64,000 nt of DNA, taken from positions 1-64,000 of the forward strand of contig AJFK01000011.1 in NCBI GenBank assembly GCA_000467715.1, written 5' to 3'. The translations under genes and the position numbers were made by a program. Under the pieces are notes generated by a model. It was given only the letters and a program-made list of their open reading frames with translations. It did no database searches and was not told where the DNA came from. Below are positions 11,247-23,310 of this stretch, piece after piece (positions within the stretch are counted from its first letter, which is position 1; each line of letters starts with the position of its first letter). Origin of the DNA: Hysterium pulicare CBS 123377. Taxonomy: Eukaryota > Ascomycota > Dothideomycetes > Hysteriales > Hysteriaceae.

Positions 11247-14200
11247 TCAGTTCTTTTCTTTGTTGTCGATAGAGGATTGTTGTCGATGCTGTGGAGCGTT
11301 CTGTGTCTGCCAGAAATCCAGACTTGCGATGACGTCGTTGCCTATCTCGTCTTCATACGCATATAGAATCTTTGCAAAGTCAGTGTCGTGTCCAGTGAGC
11401 TTGCATGAGGCTAATTTGCAATCGCCTACCTCTCTCGTTGATGAATGCAACATCCTGATGTTCTTAGCCGTCAAAATATGGACCAAAACTCCGCTCTCCA
11501 TATGCCTTATCTCGACAAAGCTTGGCTCAAATGCGAGAATATAGGGTGTGAAGATGGCGAAAGCTTGCGGATTGCCTTCCCACACAATCTTCCAGTCCGG
11601 CCTAGCGCGCCATCCGTTCCGGTTCACAAAGAAAGAGAAATCGGTGTAGCAAAGCAAGAACTCGCTCGCCAAGCGTTCGATATGAATTGGTTTGATGTTC
11701 TCTTTCCGTGCAACGAAATCAAGTGACGTATCGGCTTGATCGAGGAGGGATTGGGTCTCAAGGGTCTCGAGGCTGACAACTTCGAAGCCACGAGCACAAC
11801 CAACACAAAGTTTGGAGCGCAAGAAGTGTATCGAAGTTGATTCGGTGGGTATATAGAATTCCTTCATTTTTGTTAGCCCAAGTGGAACATTGTCCTCAAC
11901 TGAAAATGCGAACAACAAGTTGTGAGGAGATGTAGCAAGAACAGAAGACTGTTGGTTAGTATATGTCGAGAGTTTGTTCCACAGCGAGTCCATTCGAATC
12001 GACTCGAATCTTGGGAGATCCGGTAAAGTCAACCGAGGTGGAAGGCTGGGAGGTGGATCGAGAATTGTTCGCATTTGCGGAGAAAGAAAAGGTAGCTCTA
12101 CCTTATAGGGCTTCAGCACATCCTGTCCGCCGGCCAGCATCTTAGCGAACCCGGACTTCTTGGATTTCTTAGCCATGTTATCCATAGGTTCGAAAACTTT
12201 GATCGTGGTAGACAGTGAAGTCGTCTTGACACAAGCCACAAGCTGCTGACCTACACAAATACCAGCTTTGAAAAAGTTGGCGTGGCAGATCTTTCGTGGT
12301 CGCTTGATGATCGCTGCTTGGCTTTCCTCTGGATCGAGGGCCTCGATGGAGTACGAATAAAGGGTCTTGTCGGACAAGACGAGAACGATCTGATGTTGTT
12401 CAAGAACATCGATTTGCGTCACGGATTTGCAGTCTAAAACCCGCTTGGGTTTGAACGAAGCGTCCTTTGGCTTGCGATCCGCGACGTAGACGCCAGACTC
12501 TGTTCCGAAGACAAGCTTACGACCACCATCTATTGCACGGTCAGAACTCGAAGCAAACGAAATGTATATGGATAAAGATTACCAATTGGAACACAGCAGG
12601 TGACCCTAATTGAAGACGAGAAGAACCCTTCGTTCAAAGTTGTCTTGATGAAAATATTACTTCGTTCTCTGAGGTTGCTTTGTTGAGCCTCGATATGCTC
12701 CATCCACTTTTGTTGCGAGATAGGTGTACTTGCGTATAAAGTCAGCTCGTAGCCCCCTTTGCCTAGATGCTTGAAAGTAATAGGATAGATCTGTTGTTTA
12801 GCTCCCTCGCCCTTTGGAGTATTTGATGTGATCGCTTTGGCTCCGGGTATTAGATTCGATGATGGCCTCTTTGCAATGCCCATCTTGGGAATCATCTCAT
12901 CCATTTGAGTGATGACGAGGAGTTCTAGAGGTATCGGCTTTTTGTATACTTTGTGTTCTTCGCGCTTGTTGACGGTCTTCACTCTTACGAGTAGAATGGC
13001 GTGATCAAAGAGATAACAGGTTATATCGCCAGTCGTGTCCGTAGGGCTCTTCTTCAAGACGCCTTTGAAGACGAGCTGACGGTTTTCCTCCGTCAATTTC
13101 AGATCAACATACTCGCCTGGGCGGAATTTGAGATCCCTATTCAATTGCATCAAGTTGAAGTGGTTTTCTGCTTTACCCGATTCAGCATTGACCTTGGACA
13201 GAACCTCTTTGATCATAATGACGGCTTTGGGGATATCCCCTTTGTCTGGATTATCGTCCGCTGTGCTCTTGAGTATAGCCTCCAACAAGAGAGGATATCG
13301 TGCCAATCTGGTCGTCGGCTTGGTGAGGTACCCATTGAGTTCGAGTTTCCTCGATTCTTTCATCCTCTCAACTTCATCCACGAACTTTGAGAAGGCTCCA
13401 TTGGTGCGCTTCTCATGTTCAAACTCATATTTGCCGAAGAGTTGGTTGGCACCGTACTTGATGAAAGGAACGAAATGCGGAACGTATTCCAGAAAGATAT
13501 CCCCAACGTTTCGCACCACAGGACCCTGCTGTTGACGTCTGGTCAGCGATTCGGCTAGTCTCGAGTTGACCATGTAGACCTCCTGGCAATTTGAGAACAC
13601 TGTCCGAATGAACTTTTCTCGCCTGTGTTCTGGAATGGGCGAAGTCGTGGCTCCTCGTAGAGGCTTCATCCAGAAGTCACGAAGATACTCGAGATCTTTA
13701 ACAAAGTCGCGTTCGGTGTACATCAATTCCGAGATGACCTCCTGGCGCTTCTTCTCTTTTTCCGTCACACTATTTGCAACTTCTTGCGACACGGTGTTGA
13801 TCCACAGTTTCTGTTCGTCGTTTGCGTCTTCATGCAGACTCGTGCGTGACTCTTCTCGCTTAAGACCAGGCTGAGGCTTCATGTTCAGCCTGGCTTGTTG
13901 CTCCAACCGACGTGGACAAGCTATTGAATAACATAGCCGATCCCTGGTGCAAGTGGGGGAATAGCATTCCGTCAGCAGAGTAAAGACGCCATTGACCTCG
14001 GTAGTGTCCTCCAACAGAGTCTCTCTGAACTGATAAATCTCGTTGGCAGAATCTCGCAACCTGTGGGCATACGTAACATCGTGGAAGAATTTCTGCGCGT
14101 CCAGGGACCTGCCCAAAAGTAGCGCCAAGTTACGATCCGTCGTCTTGATGATATAAGATATGAGATCTACAGCTTCCGCGCCAGTGAAAGCACTTTTGTA

Positions 14201-15397
14201 CACCAAGCCATCCTTCTCTTTTTCTCCCAGACCAATTCTATCTCGAAAAACTTCCGCAACTCGAGACAAAAGTGCGGGGTATACGAGAGGTGCTCTACGT
14301 TGTGATACCATCATTGGTTGCTGCTGTATTGTCGCCATGGATGTAGTTGATCTGGTAGCAGTGGAAGGGCTTGCTCTTAGAGTCATGGAATCGGTTCGCT
14401 CCGACGGTGCTATGGTGGAAGCCATAGACATGGTCCTTGAAGGAAGACTGCCTTGACTCGTAGTTCTCGTCTTGCTTCCTGGGCCGACGTCAATGAGGGG
14501 TGGCGATCCTGCAGAACCCTCATCCTCTACAAATGAACCGTCTTGTCCCCCTGATTCTCTCCTGCGATGTGGTATTACTCGGCCACTTTGAGTCTGAACA
14601 AAATCATTATCTCTTGCGTAGGAGGTCATTGACATCGTTCGTTCATCAGGTCGCTCAGGGACAACTCGCCCATGGGCAGTTGTCCTCGCCAAGTGATTCA
14701 TGTAGGGCTGTTGCCGGAAAGTATGGGCAGGAGATACGCCATATCCAGGAGCGCCTGGGTGTGAAAATTGAGGACGAGTTCCAACGGCCATAGACTGCGA
14801 ACGATACTGATCTGTGTTGAGCGCAGGTCCTGACGGTGGTCCTGGATATCGATTGGGGATTGGCTTGCTGAAAGGAGGCTGCGCAGGCGGCGAGGTCCGT
14901 TGGTCTAGTCGTTGGGGTTGGCCATATGGCTGTCGTTCTGGGCGTAGGGGACGAGGAAGATATTGAGGTTGAGGTTGACGCTGTACAGCCGGTGGAGGAC
15001 CTGAGCCGTCCGAATGTCGCTGCGGCGGACCATACCCATTCGGGGGAGGGCGGCTGTAATTATCTTGAGGTTGCTGATCAAAATTACCCTGAGGTCGCTG
15101 GTCATATCCAACCTGAGATCGTTGTTCATATCCATTGGGACGTCGATCGTATCCATTTACCGGCTGTCTCATTGGCGGAGCTCGCTGCATCAGATCAACT
15201 GTTTCTCCGGACATTGTTTGTGCCCTGTCCGGAGGTCTCATGACGGGCTGAGAGGTCATAGTCTGAGAGCGTCCTGCCAATGCTGGATTGGCACCGAAGA
15301 TATTGGCGAAAGCGGCGTCCCTCGCCCCTCCTGTGGAGTGACCATAACTCGGAGCTCGCGCATATTCCCTCCCCTGCTGAGAACTGTAGTCTGCCAT
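11247..15397 (-). CDS. ROM2: Rho1 guanine-nucleotide exchange factor (DEP-DH-PH-CNH)
   Basis: Two exons on the minus strand, 15397-12583 and 12529-11247, join across a 53 bp intron to give 1365 residues. The order is: a disordered Gln/Pro/Tyr-rich N-terminus (about 1-365), a DEP domain (about 370-460), the family segment YSPTCTRDRLCYSIACPRR (about 475-500), a DH/RhoGEF domain (about 550-735), a PH domain (about 755-915) and a C-terminal CNH domain (about 940-1300). This is the architecture of fungal Rom1/Rom2, which load GTP on Rho1 at the plasma membrane and so activate glucan synthase and the cell-wall-integrity MAPK pathway. Length matches the family. The intron falls just where CNH begins (VTCCVPI, then DGGRKLVFGTESGVYVAD). 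It diverges from VMA11 over a 660 bp shared upstream region. Confidence 0.95.
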
Positions 15398-16057
15398 ATA
15401 GCCTCGTGTTTGCAGAATGGTTCGAGGAGGCTAAGGGGCATTCGCGAGCTGCGTCAGTGATCGGCGAAACCTTTCGATGGCACAGATGCACTGCGTAATA
15501 TGCGGAAGGCCGAGGAAGAAGCGCGGTGAAGATTCAGTGTGGCCTTCAATCGTTACGGATCGTGAGGGGAGACTGGGCGGAGCTGACGCTGGAAAGAAAT
15601 GAAGTCTCCTCGGCTCTCTCTACGGGAAAAGCAGAGGTGGATGCATCAAAGGTGTTGGATTATCTCCCTGTCCTGGGTGCCCGGCGAGGGCCTTTGGGAG
15701 AGGATTCTATGCGTAGAGTGAAAGGAGAGACAGGGAGGAAATAAAAGATAGAGGAGAGGGTAGCGAATAGGGCGGACGCAGAGACACGGAATCTGGCTTT
15801 AGGGATCAACAACAATAGTGGTGTCTTGGGTGATGCTGCACCTCAATCGCCTCACCAGACGAAGGGCTTGGCTCGGCTATGTAGGAAGTGTCACGGGCCT
15901 GCCCCTAGCAGCTGTCTAACTGGAGATCGTCAATCGTCACCACAAGCTGCTCTCCTTCACCACTTCCACGCCCAACGCCCAACTCTGCTTCGTGGACACG
16001 CTCTGTTTGTCCGCCACCTCCCAAAGAACTCTTACTATAACCTCCTCTCTATTCACC
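15398..16057. promoter_or_regulatory. Shared upstream region of ROM2 and VMA11
   Basis: A 660 bp divergent intergenic region. The 60 bases just before the VMA11 ATG are strongly CT-rich and end with CACC before ATG, a common leader type in highly expressed fungal genes. No specific operator was identified. Confidence 0.5.
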
Positions 16058-16869
16058 ATGGAGAATGAGTTAGCTCCCAAGTTCGCGCCCTTCTTCGGAA
16101 TGGTGAGGTAGCACTCGAAGTTCCAGAGAATCCCAGCTAACATTCTTGCAGGGCGGTATCGCTTTCGCTGTGAGTCTGCATGCATTTGATACCGTATGAC
16201 TGATTACCGACATTACGACAGATGATATTCGGATGTGCGTTGCCCCTCAACAACTGCAATGCTTAAAAAAGCAACCATCTAACAGATACATGGCAGGCGC
16301 CGGAGCAGCATATGGCACAGCAAAGTCTGGCATAGGAATTGCGGGCATCGGCACCTATAGACCGGATTTGATCATGAAGGTAGTGGCCCTATATCCCGCG
16401 TACAAGGACGACAGCTAACCATCATCATTTCCAACCAGTCCCTGATTCCCGTTGTCATGTCCGGTATTCTGGCAGTCTACGCATTAGTGATATCGGTCCT
16501 GATCGCCGGTGACATGCGACCTCCTCCCGTAAAATCTTATACACTTTTCAGCGGTTTCATGCATCTCGCCGCTGGTCTATCGGTTGGTTTGACCGGGTTG
16601 GCAGCGGGATATGCCATTGGCATTGTAGGAGATGTGGTTCGTATATCCTGGGACACGCTCTTTAGTATGTGGTCTGACATTTCCAGGGTGTGCGAGCGTA
16701 TATGCGTCAGTCAAGGATATTCGTGGGAATGGTCTTGATCCTGATTTTTGCGGAAGTATTGGGTCTGTACGGGTGAGTGTTGCGGCGTTGCTACCACCAA
16801 GGTTCTATCCGCTAACCGTCTAACAGCCTCATTGTGGCCCTCATTCTCAACACAAGAACCTCTGGATGA
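16058..16869 (+). CDS. VMA11: V-type H+-ATPase proteolipid subunit c'
   Basis: Seven exons: 16058-16102, 16152-16169, 16222-16234, 16297-16379, 16439-16636, 16687-16772 and 16827-16869. They join in frame to 161 residues, the normal size. Introns are 49-62 bp. Exons 2 and 3 are only 18 and 13 bp. The product has four membrane helices, [18 protein letters not shown] in the first hairpin and [20 protein letters not shown] in the last. Its proton-carrying Glu is about residue 142. The wording [19 protein letters not shown] and [11 protein letters not shown] matches c' (Vma11) better than c (Vma3). It forms part of the Vo ring that acidifies the vacuole. The exon-4 acceptor is the GCAG at 16293-16296; the upstream AACAG would break the frame. 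The exon-5 donor is an atypical GTTCGT. Confidence 0.93.
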
Positions 16870-17890
16870 GTCTTCAGCAGTGGGTCACGTCTGCTTGTAC
16901 AATATCAGCTCAGCCTTCCTGTATCATAGAGCATGTGAAGATTGGAGTAGGGGCCTGCATCTGTCAGACAGTAAATCAAAGAAGTGCGCTTTGACTTTGA
17001 TTTAAGTGACGCTTGAGTTTGCCATAGCGGGGAAAGAAGGTTGTCTGTCGTTTTGAGGCTGCAGAGGAACAAGTCAATAGGAGTGCGAGGTTTGAGATGG
17101 GACATATTCTGCGATCTATTTTAACGCTTGATATGATGATGAGTTGTCAGTGTTCCTGCAACATATCTGTAGTGTTTGATCCATTGAGTGACCATGGAAG
17201 CCAAAACGTATGCGCCTGCGCCTCAATCGAGCCCAACTCCGCAATTAAGATTCATGACTTCTGGAGCTGTTTCAATGGACGAGCCAAATGGCCCGATAGA
17301 CCAGAAACAAGCGCGGCATGGGCTCGGGAATGGGCTTCAGACGTTTGCGTGAGACCGGTGTGGCTTTTGGCTGACTCCGCTGCCCCATGTCCGGAGAGAG
17401 CACCAAATTAAAAGGGGATGCAGCATATTGATTCCTGACACCCGCTTCGGCCTGCATCCACGTGTCTCTTGGAGCGGTTTAAGTAAATGGAAGACGACGG
17501 AGCGGCAGCAGACGAGTGCTGCCATCGTCTGTCTCTCCGGCTTCGTCGCGGCTCTTTGTTGTTGAGGAGGCTCTCCCGGCAGCGGTCCCTGTGCAGCCAG
17601 CCTCCAGCGCGTCATCTGGCACCGCTGACTTGGGGGCTTCCCTATGTAACCCCGCCGTCCCATCGGTTCCTCCAGCGTGCAGCATCTGTCTGACGTCCAA
17701 GATCCATTTCCATGGTTTGAATGCCCACTCTCCTATCCCCGTTCCCGGCCTCTGAACGGTCTCCTGAACGACCATTCACCATCCACCACTTGCCATCTCT
17801 CAGCACTCCCGTGGAAGAACAAACATGTTTTAGGAAAGAAGTGGACCCCGAAACCGCACCTGCAGCCCGCCCGCGACAAGCTTCCTGAAC
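16870..17890. other. Spacer with probable long 5' leader of the kinase gene
   Basis: About 1 kb between VMA11 and the PKA gene. Overlapping open frames at 17.3-17.8 kb are GC-rich but lack any domain or joinable splice sites. They are most likely the promoter and 5' UTR of the kinase gene. Confidence 0.5.
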
Positions 17891-19373
17891 ATGGCGTCGG
17901 CAGCAGTCCACAAGCTGCTTCATCATCGCCATTCTTCTCCCCCTCCGCAGAGCGACCAGGACATGGCCGGCGCGGAGCGCGCTCGTGAAGAGGAGAAGCG
18001 CGTGCTTGTTGGGTGGGAGGAGAGCAAAAGACCCTTGAGCCCCGACCAAATCACCGTCGACCCGAACCAGAAAACGGTCGGGCATTCTTCGAGAGTGCTT
18101 CGACAGGAGGATTTCGAGCTCATCAAAACCCTGGGAACCGGTACAGCTTACAATTGTCTGCCTGTGATTGCGCAACGCTGACCAACGTCTGTCCGACAGG
18201 CACTTTTGCGCGAGTTTGGCTGGTGCGACTTACAAATGCAAAAGATGGAGATCAGAACAAAGTTTTTGCCCTCAAGATACTGCGGAAAGTCGATGGTATG
18301 TGGCCATCTGTTCTGGAGAGATCCTGCGCCGGCATCTTGCAGCCAGCTAATGCGCCATTGTCCCAGTCATCCGCCTCAAGCAGGTCGAACATGTGCGCAA
18401 CGAACGCAATGTGCTTGCTGCTGTAGCAGGCCACCCGTTTATCACCACTATGGTTGCAAGTTTCCAAGATTCCGATTCCCTTTATATGCTTGTACGTGTC
18501 TCTCCTTCGCCCAAATCCCTTCGGTTCAATTACCCACACTTCACAGCTTGATTATTGCCCTGGAGGCGAAGTTTTCAGTTATCTTCGAAGAGCCCGCCGT
18601 TTCAACGAACCCACCTCGCAATTCTACGCCGCCGAAATCGTCCTTATACTTGAATTCTTACACGAAAGGGAGGGAGTCGCATACCGGGATTTAAAACCAG
18701 AGAACATACTCATAGATGCCGAGGGCCATCTGAAGTTGGTTGACTTTGGATTTGCAAAGAGGGTAGAAAACAGTGGGTGTACCTACGTTAATTATAGCAT
18801 CGGGACGCTGATTAGGCCGTAGGGGAAACATATACACTATGCGGAACCCCTGAATATCTTGCACCGGAGGTCATCAGGAACACCGGCCACGGTACCGCCG
18901 TAGATTGGTGGGCCTTCGGAATCTTGGTATACGAGTTTCTGGTTGGTCAACCACCTTTCTGGGACCAGAATCCCATGAAGATCTACGAACAGTAAGAGCG
19001 ATATCCTCCCATAGGAAGCATATCGAGCTTTTAACTAAAACACTTGCCCAGAATCGTCGAAGGCCGCATCCGATATCCTTCCGCCATGTCCCCCGACGCG
19101 CGCGACCTCATCTCCGGCCTCTGTAACGTGGACACCTCCAAACGCCTCGGCAATATCAAAGGTGGCGCCCAAGCCGTCAAAGATCACCCTTGGTTCCGCA
19201 ATATCGATTGGGATGCTTTGTACCAGAGGAAAATACAAGGACCGATCGTGCCACACCTAAGAGGGCCTGCTGATACCAGGAATTTTGACGAATACGAGCC
19301 GGAGCCCGAGGGGAGAGAGCCCTATTCGAGGGATATGAGGGAGAAGTGGGAAGAGAGTTTCAAGGATTTTTGA
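17891..19373 (+). CDS. cAMP-dependent protein kinase catalytic subunit (second fungal type)
   Basis: Six exons: 17891-18140, 18200-18295, 18367-18491, 18547-18772, 18823-18991 and 19052-19373. The introns are 50-71 bp and the product is 395 residues. The kinase domain (about 75-335) shows the glycine loop [10 protein letters not shown], the ATP lysine in FALKILRK, the catalytic loop [16 protein letters not shown], and the activation loop [16 protein letters not shown] with the PKA-type Thr. The AGC tail ends in FKDF, equivalent to the FxxF terminus of PKA. The short N-terminus and the wording suggest the pkaC2-type paralogue rather than the main pkaC1/TPK2 form, but this is inference. It phosphorylates Ser/Thr targets once cAMP frees it from the regulatory subunit. 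Confidence 0.92.
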
Positions 19374-19860
19374 AGAGTGCGGGAGTTTCAGGGATTAGAG
19401 GTCATGGAGAAGAGGAGATGATGAACGCATTTTGAGAACAAGAGCTAAAGAGGTTTTTTTAGAGGAATACTTCTACCTTGAATAGCACTCTTCTGGTTTT
19501 GGCGTATCTTGGGATTCCTTCTGGTAAGGGTGTAACGCGTCAAGTGCATGATTGATACCTTTGTATGAAGCTCCTGTTGAAAGATTCGACTATCCATGCT
19601 ATCATTGGATAAACCAACTGTATTCTTAGCCAGACTTTTCAGATTCAGATCTCGTATGTCTAGTATCATTATTATCATCAGTCTTATCACATCCAAATGG
19701 CAAGTATGCTAGAGCCAATTTCATCTTTTCATGCTGAATCCCGAGATTATATTTCAGCAGTAGTGGTAATTGTTAAGTGGGAGATATACACAAGGCCAAG
19801 GCCAAGGCCTAACTCCTATTCCTATCCACGAAAGCCCACGGCTTTCTTTTCTCCTCACTT
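19374..19860. other. Convergent 3' spacer
   Basis: About 490 bp between the stops of the PKA gene and the small minus-strand gene. No gene seen; probably both 3' UTRs. Confidence 0.5.
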
Positions 19861-20265
19861 CTACCTTCTCGACCTTAGACTATCCTTCCTCAGCACTCCC
19901 TCAAGCTCGGCATCACTCCAACTCTTGGTCCTCGCACTCTTACCCAACTCCCGCTCTCCCTCAATCATACTACCATCCTCCGAAGGAGTTTCCCTTCCCA
20001 TGTCCGAACTCTCCTCAAGCAAACTCGGGAAACTGGTCAATACGTCGTTCCTCCTCGCATCATCAACCTTCCATCGATCCACACACGCTGTGCATTGGTG
20101 CGCTTGGACATCAGTTGCTTGGGAAGTGGCAGAAGAGGGCGGCGCGCGGAGATAGGGGCCCGTATGATTGCATATAGGACAAGTCAAAGGGGCAGAGGTG
20201 AAGATGGAGGTTGTGGGGGAGGCTTTATTGGTCTTGACGGCGCTGCTACTGGCGGTGTTACCCAT
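19861..20265 (-). CDS. Small putatively myristoylated protein with two CxxC pairs
   Basis: A single-exon frame. From the Met at 20265 it gives 134 residues beginning MGNTASSS, which fits the N-myristoylation pattern (Gly2, Ser at position 6). An upstream in-frame ATG at 20295 would add ten residues and hide that signal, so the internal start is preferred. Residues about 25-70 contain CPICNHTG and then CTACVDRW, a likely four-Cys zinc site. The C-terminal half is acidic and Ser-rich, then basic. If myristoylated, it would sit at membranes. No family is recognised, and the gene itself is likely but not certain. Confidence 0.5.
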   Translation of the reverse strand: MGNTASSSAVKTNKASPTTSIFTSAPLTCPICNHTGPYLRAPPSSATSQATDVQAHQCTACVDRWKVDDARRNDVLTSFPSLLEESSDMGRETPSEDGSMIEGERELGKSARTKSWSDAELEGVLRKDSLRSRR

Positions 20266-20644
20266 TTTGAGATTGAGGAAGTTGAGGAGGCGCATATCTG
20301 CGTCGTCTATCTTGTGTTTTTGTGATGGAGGGTGAAGTGTCGGCGATGGTCTTTGTTGTTAGCAGAAGTCAGAGGCTGGAGCACTTACTTTGTGACTCTC
20401 TCGATCTCTCTACTTTCCAGGGTGTTGAGGCGATGGCACCCTGTGAATGTTGGTAAGTTTGTGTAGGTCGAGTTTGATGGGCTGCCAGATTGTTGAACGT
20501 ATGCAGACAGTTTGGTCTGGGAAATCAGAACATATGAGTCTATATGGATGTTGTTGATTTAAATAGATCGGCTCACAATGTGCATGCATCTTGTAGCTTT
20601 TGTACTCGACTGATGAGGAGGTGGACATTGTGTAGGTCCCCGGG

Positions 20645-20713
20645 GGTGTAGATGTAGTGAACCTAGGGGGGTGGATGTAGTGAACCTAGGGAGGTAGTTG
20701 TAGTAAACCTAGG
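20645..20713. repeat. Tandem repeat, about 24 bp unit
   Basis: Three imperfect copies of a unit like GTGGATGTAGTGAACCTAGG occur in a row. They follow a small palindrome, TCCCCGGGGG. Confidence 0.75.
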
Positions 20714-21059
20714 TGGCAGGGTGGAAGAGAGATCGCAAGTGTCTTATACAAGATGAACAATATGCACTCTCAAAAGTTATAGCGCGTAGACATTGTATGT
20801 ATGCGATAATTGGCGCATGCATTACTTATGTAAGAATTCCCTTAGAAGAGTAGGGGAGTAGACATACACTATCTTTTTACCTCCGGTGGAACGCTAAGCC
20901 GCTGCGTGAGATTTTGTGCGCGGAGAATCTTACAGTCTTTGCTATGTATCTAGAGAACTTTATTTGCTAATCTTGCAATGATTAATACCTAGTGCAGTAA
21001 TCTTCGACTAGTTAATTAACATTGTATTGCGTTTAGTGTTCTACTAGACGTGAAAAGAT

Positions 21060-21250
21060 GGTGTAGGAGTGGATGTAGGGACGGAGGGGCGGGGGGACGG
21101 AGGGATAGAGACGTAGGGACGTAGGGACGGAGGGACGGAGACGTAGGGCGCAGACGTAGGGATGAAGACGTAGGGATGAAGACGTAGGGATGAAGACGTA
21201 GGGATGCCTATATAGGGACGTAGGGACGTAGATGTAGGGAAGTACACATA
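21060..21250. repeat. GTAGGG-type minisatellite
   Basis: A purine-rich array built from variants of ACGTAGGG(A), including four clear 14 bp units of the form GACGTAGGGATGAA around 21154-21208. The strand is almost free of C outside the ACG steps. Open frames across it on the minus strand only translate the repeat. Confidence 0.85.
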
Positions 21251-21752
21251 AGGAAGTAAAGGAGTAGATAGATACGAGGAGAAATCTAACTAATAACATA
21301 TCGACCAGATACTGTTCGAGATTAGACAGGTATAATATCTAATAGCTACAGCCATTATGGTCACAAACGTAGGCGTTCGGTGCCTAGAACTTACTCCTTT
21401 GGTGTTCCTCTATTGCTTCCTTAGAAGTGACCGGCTTCGATAGCAAATAGTCGAATTGCTAGATGCAAAGTTGCATTTACTTTAATGCTTGAGTTTTCCA
21501 ATTGGCTGACTACTGACACCTTTCGTCAGCGTGGATGTATTGAATCTTGAAGTGACTGGGCTTGTCCCTAGAGTTATTAGATAAAGGGTCCGTGGTACTT
21601 GTGTGTTTGTAGGTAGGGACCGATGAATATTTGGCAACACAGTAGATATGGGGTGCCTTAGGATTCATGTGTCTGTCAAAATATGTAAGCTTGATCTACC
21701 TTTCAAGCTGTAGACCTAGCAGAAGCTAAGATACTATTGGTAATGCTGCCCA

Positions 21753-22277
21753 TTATGTCTTGTGTCTCATGGTCGTGACGCTCTTTAGGAGCATCGGATT
21801 AGATAGCAGCGCCTCGCCTATCTCCTCGTCCTCATCAATCGTAGCATCGAAGCTCTTTGAGTAATCCGATAAGAGAGGTAGTGAGTATGTTGAAGTAGTA
21901 GGTTCGCTGGTATAGCTGGTATAGCTGGACAGCAATTTCGATGAAGAGGGATGACCGATAAATGGAGATGTAGAAACCATACCTTCTTGAATCTGCTGTT
22001 GATGGCGCTTCTTCTTTGACGCCCTGTCCACCTGCTGCCAGGCGGGAATGGTTTCTTTTCGACATTTTGCTCTAGAAGACGTGAAGTAATCTCATCTGGT
22101 GGGATTCTCCATTTGAGAGTTGACTCTAGAAAAAATATCGCCGCTGGGATGCTTAGTAGAAACAAGCTGATGGGTCGCTGCCTCCAGGTGAATTGGAAAC
22201 CTGAACCAAAGGCACCGTTTTCCAAGGACAGAGACAAATGAATGAAAAGTGAGAGTCAATACACCCCGTATGAGCAA
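21753..22277 (-). pseudogene. Unidentified coding relic
   Basis: Protein-like text is spread over two minus-strand frames. The clearest part (21753-22031) encodes a Lys/Gln-rich start (ASKKKRHQQQIQEGMV), a Ser/Thr/Tyr-rich middle and an acidic end, closing with a stop. The upstream part in another frame includes RIPPDEITSRLLEQNVEKK. No domain is recognised. Its position beside minisatellites in a gene-poor stretch suggests a decayed gene or DNA-transposon remnant. Confidence 0.3.
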
Positions 22278-23310
22278 TACTGACGATGGCTTGGTGAGTA
22301 GTAGGACTACCTAGTTTTCGGCGGCTATGCACCTAGTAGTTCATGGCACATTGAATGCCACACCTGTGCGCGCCACAGTGGCTGAGTGGCTTCTTTGCAA
22401 TGCACCTAATTTCTGGTACGCGACGAATCACAATTGCTTTCACTTAATAGTTGCTCGTTGACTGTATGCTAGTCACGCTCGGAGTTGGTGGTAGGCCGTG
22501 CTCTATAGGCTTGGAAAAGGTGAGCCGGAACGTCTTGGAAACAAGTTCTCGCTGCATGCCGATTGTTGCAAAGTAGTAGCAGCCGTGTGGCGAATGCAGG
22601 TAGTGTGGCTGGCATAAGCTCTGAGTGAAGTGGCAACTGTACATGTACAGCTGGCAGCATGGGTTCAATGCTCAACGCCCATAGTCCACTTGGTTGAGTC
22701 TGGGATAGCCGGTGCTGCTGTGTTTCTCCAGGAGAGAAGGCCGAACACGACCGCGAGCAGATATCGACAAGCACGAATAAGCAGGCCATTGCGAGACGCA
22801 GTTTCATGCAAGCTGCCTTAAGCGGGCTTGACTCAGTTCAAGCTTACGCGTGCAGAAGCGCAGGAGAGTGGCAAAGCACTGGGAGATTTGCGTGCTGGGT
22901 GGTAATGATAATTACTTGTAGGGGCATACAAGGAATCGCGGTGATGGGGCGAAGCCTCATTATGATAGAAGCTCCAGCACACCCGAACTTGCAGGGCCAA
23001 TTCCACGGCCTGATAGCCCGAGAAAAGCACCACCGTCCTTCAACTTGCTTCGTGCACTCCAACTCTGCCTTTGGTTGTTATTCACTTGACCTCTATCCAC
23101 TCCTTCAAATCCCACCTTGCCTTTAATACCTGCTCGGCATCACGCCTGACTGCTTCGCCAGTCCACTCCAAACTCTTTGGCATGATTTGCCAATCCTAGC
23201 TGGCTGCGCCACACGTCCCGCCGATCCGCTGGCCGCGTTTCCTGCGCTCTCCCCAGCGACCAGCGGCCATTGACCTTGGGTGCTGCACGGAGGAGGAGGC
23301 TGCTGAGAGC

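Larger units (their letters stand above)
20266..23310. other. Gene-poor stretch with minisatellites and a coding relic
   Basis: About 3 kb without a confident gene. It contains two separate tandem-repeat patches (20645-20713 and 21060-21250), a protein-like relic near 21.75-22.28 kb, and, at its right end, the SSK1 promoter. Confidence 0.6.

Noticed and set aside
17642-18175. A 177-codon frame antisense to the PKA gene
   Set aside because: It overlaps the first kinase exon on the other strand and shows no domain; a codon-bias shadow.
21033-21299. Pro/Ser/Tyr-rich minus-strand frames
   Set aside because: They only translate the minisatellite array.
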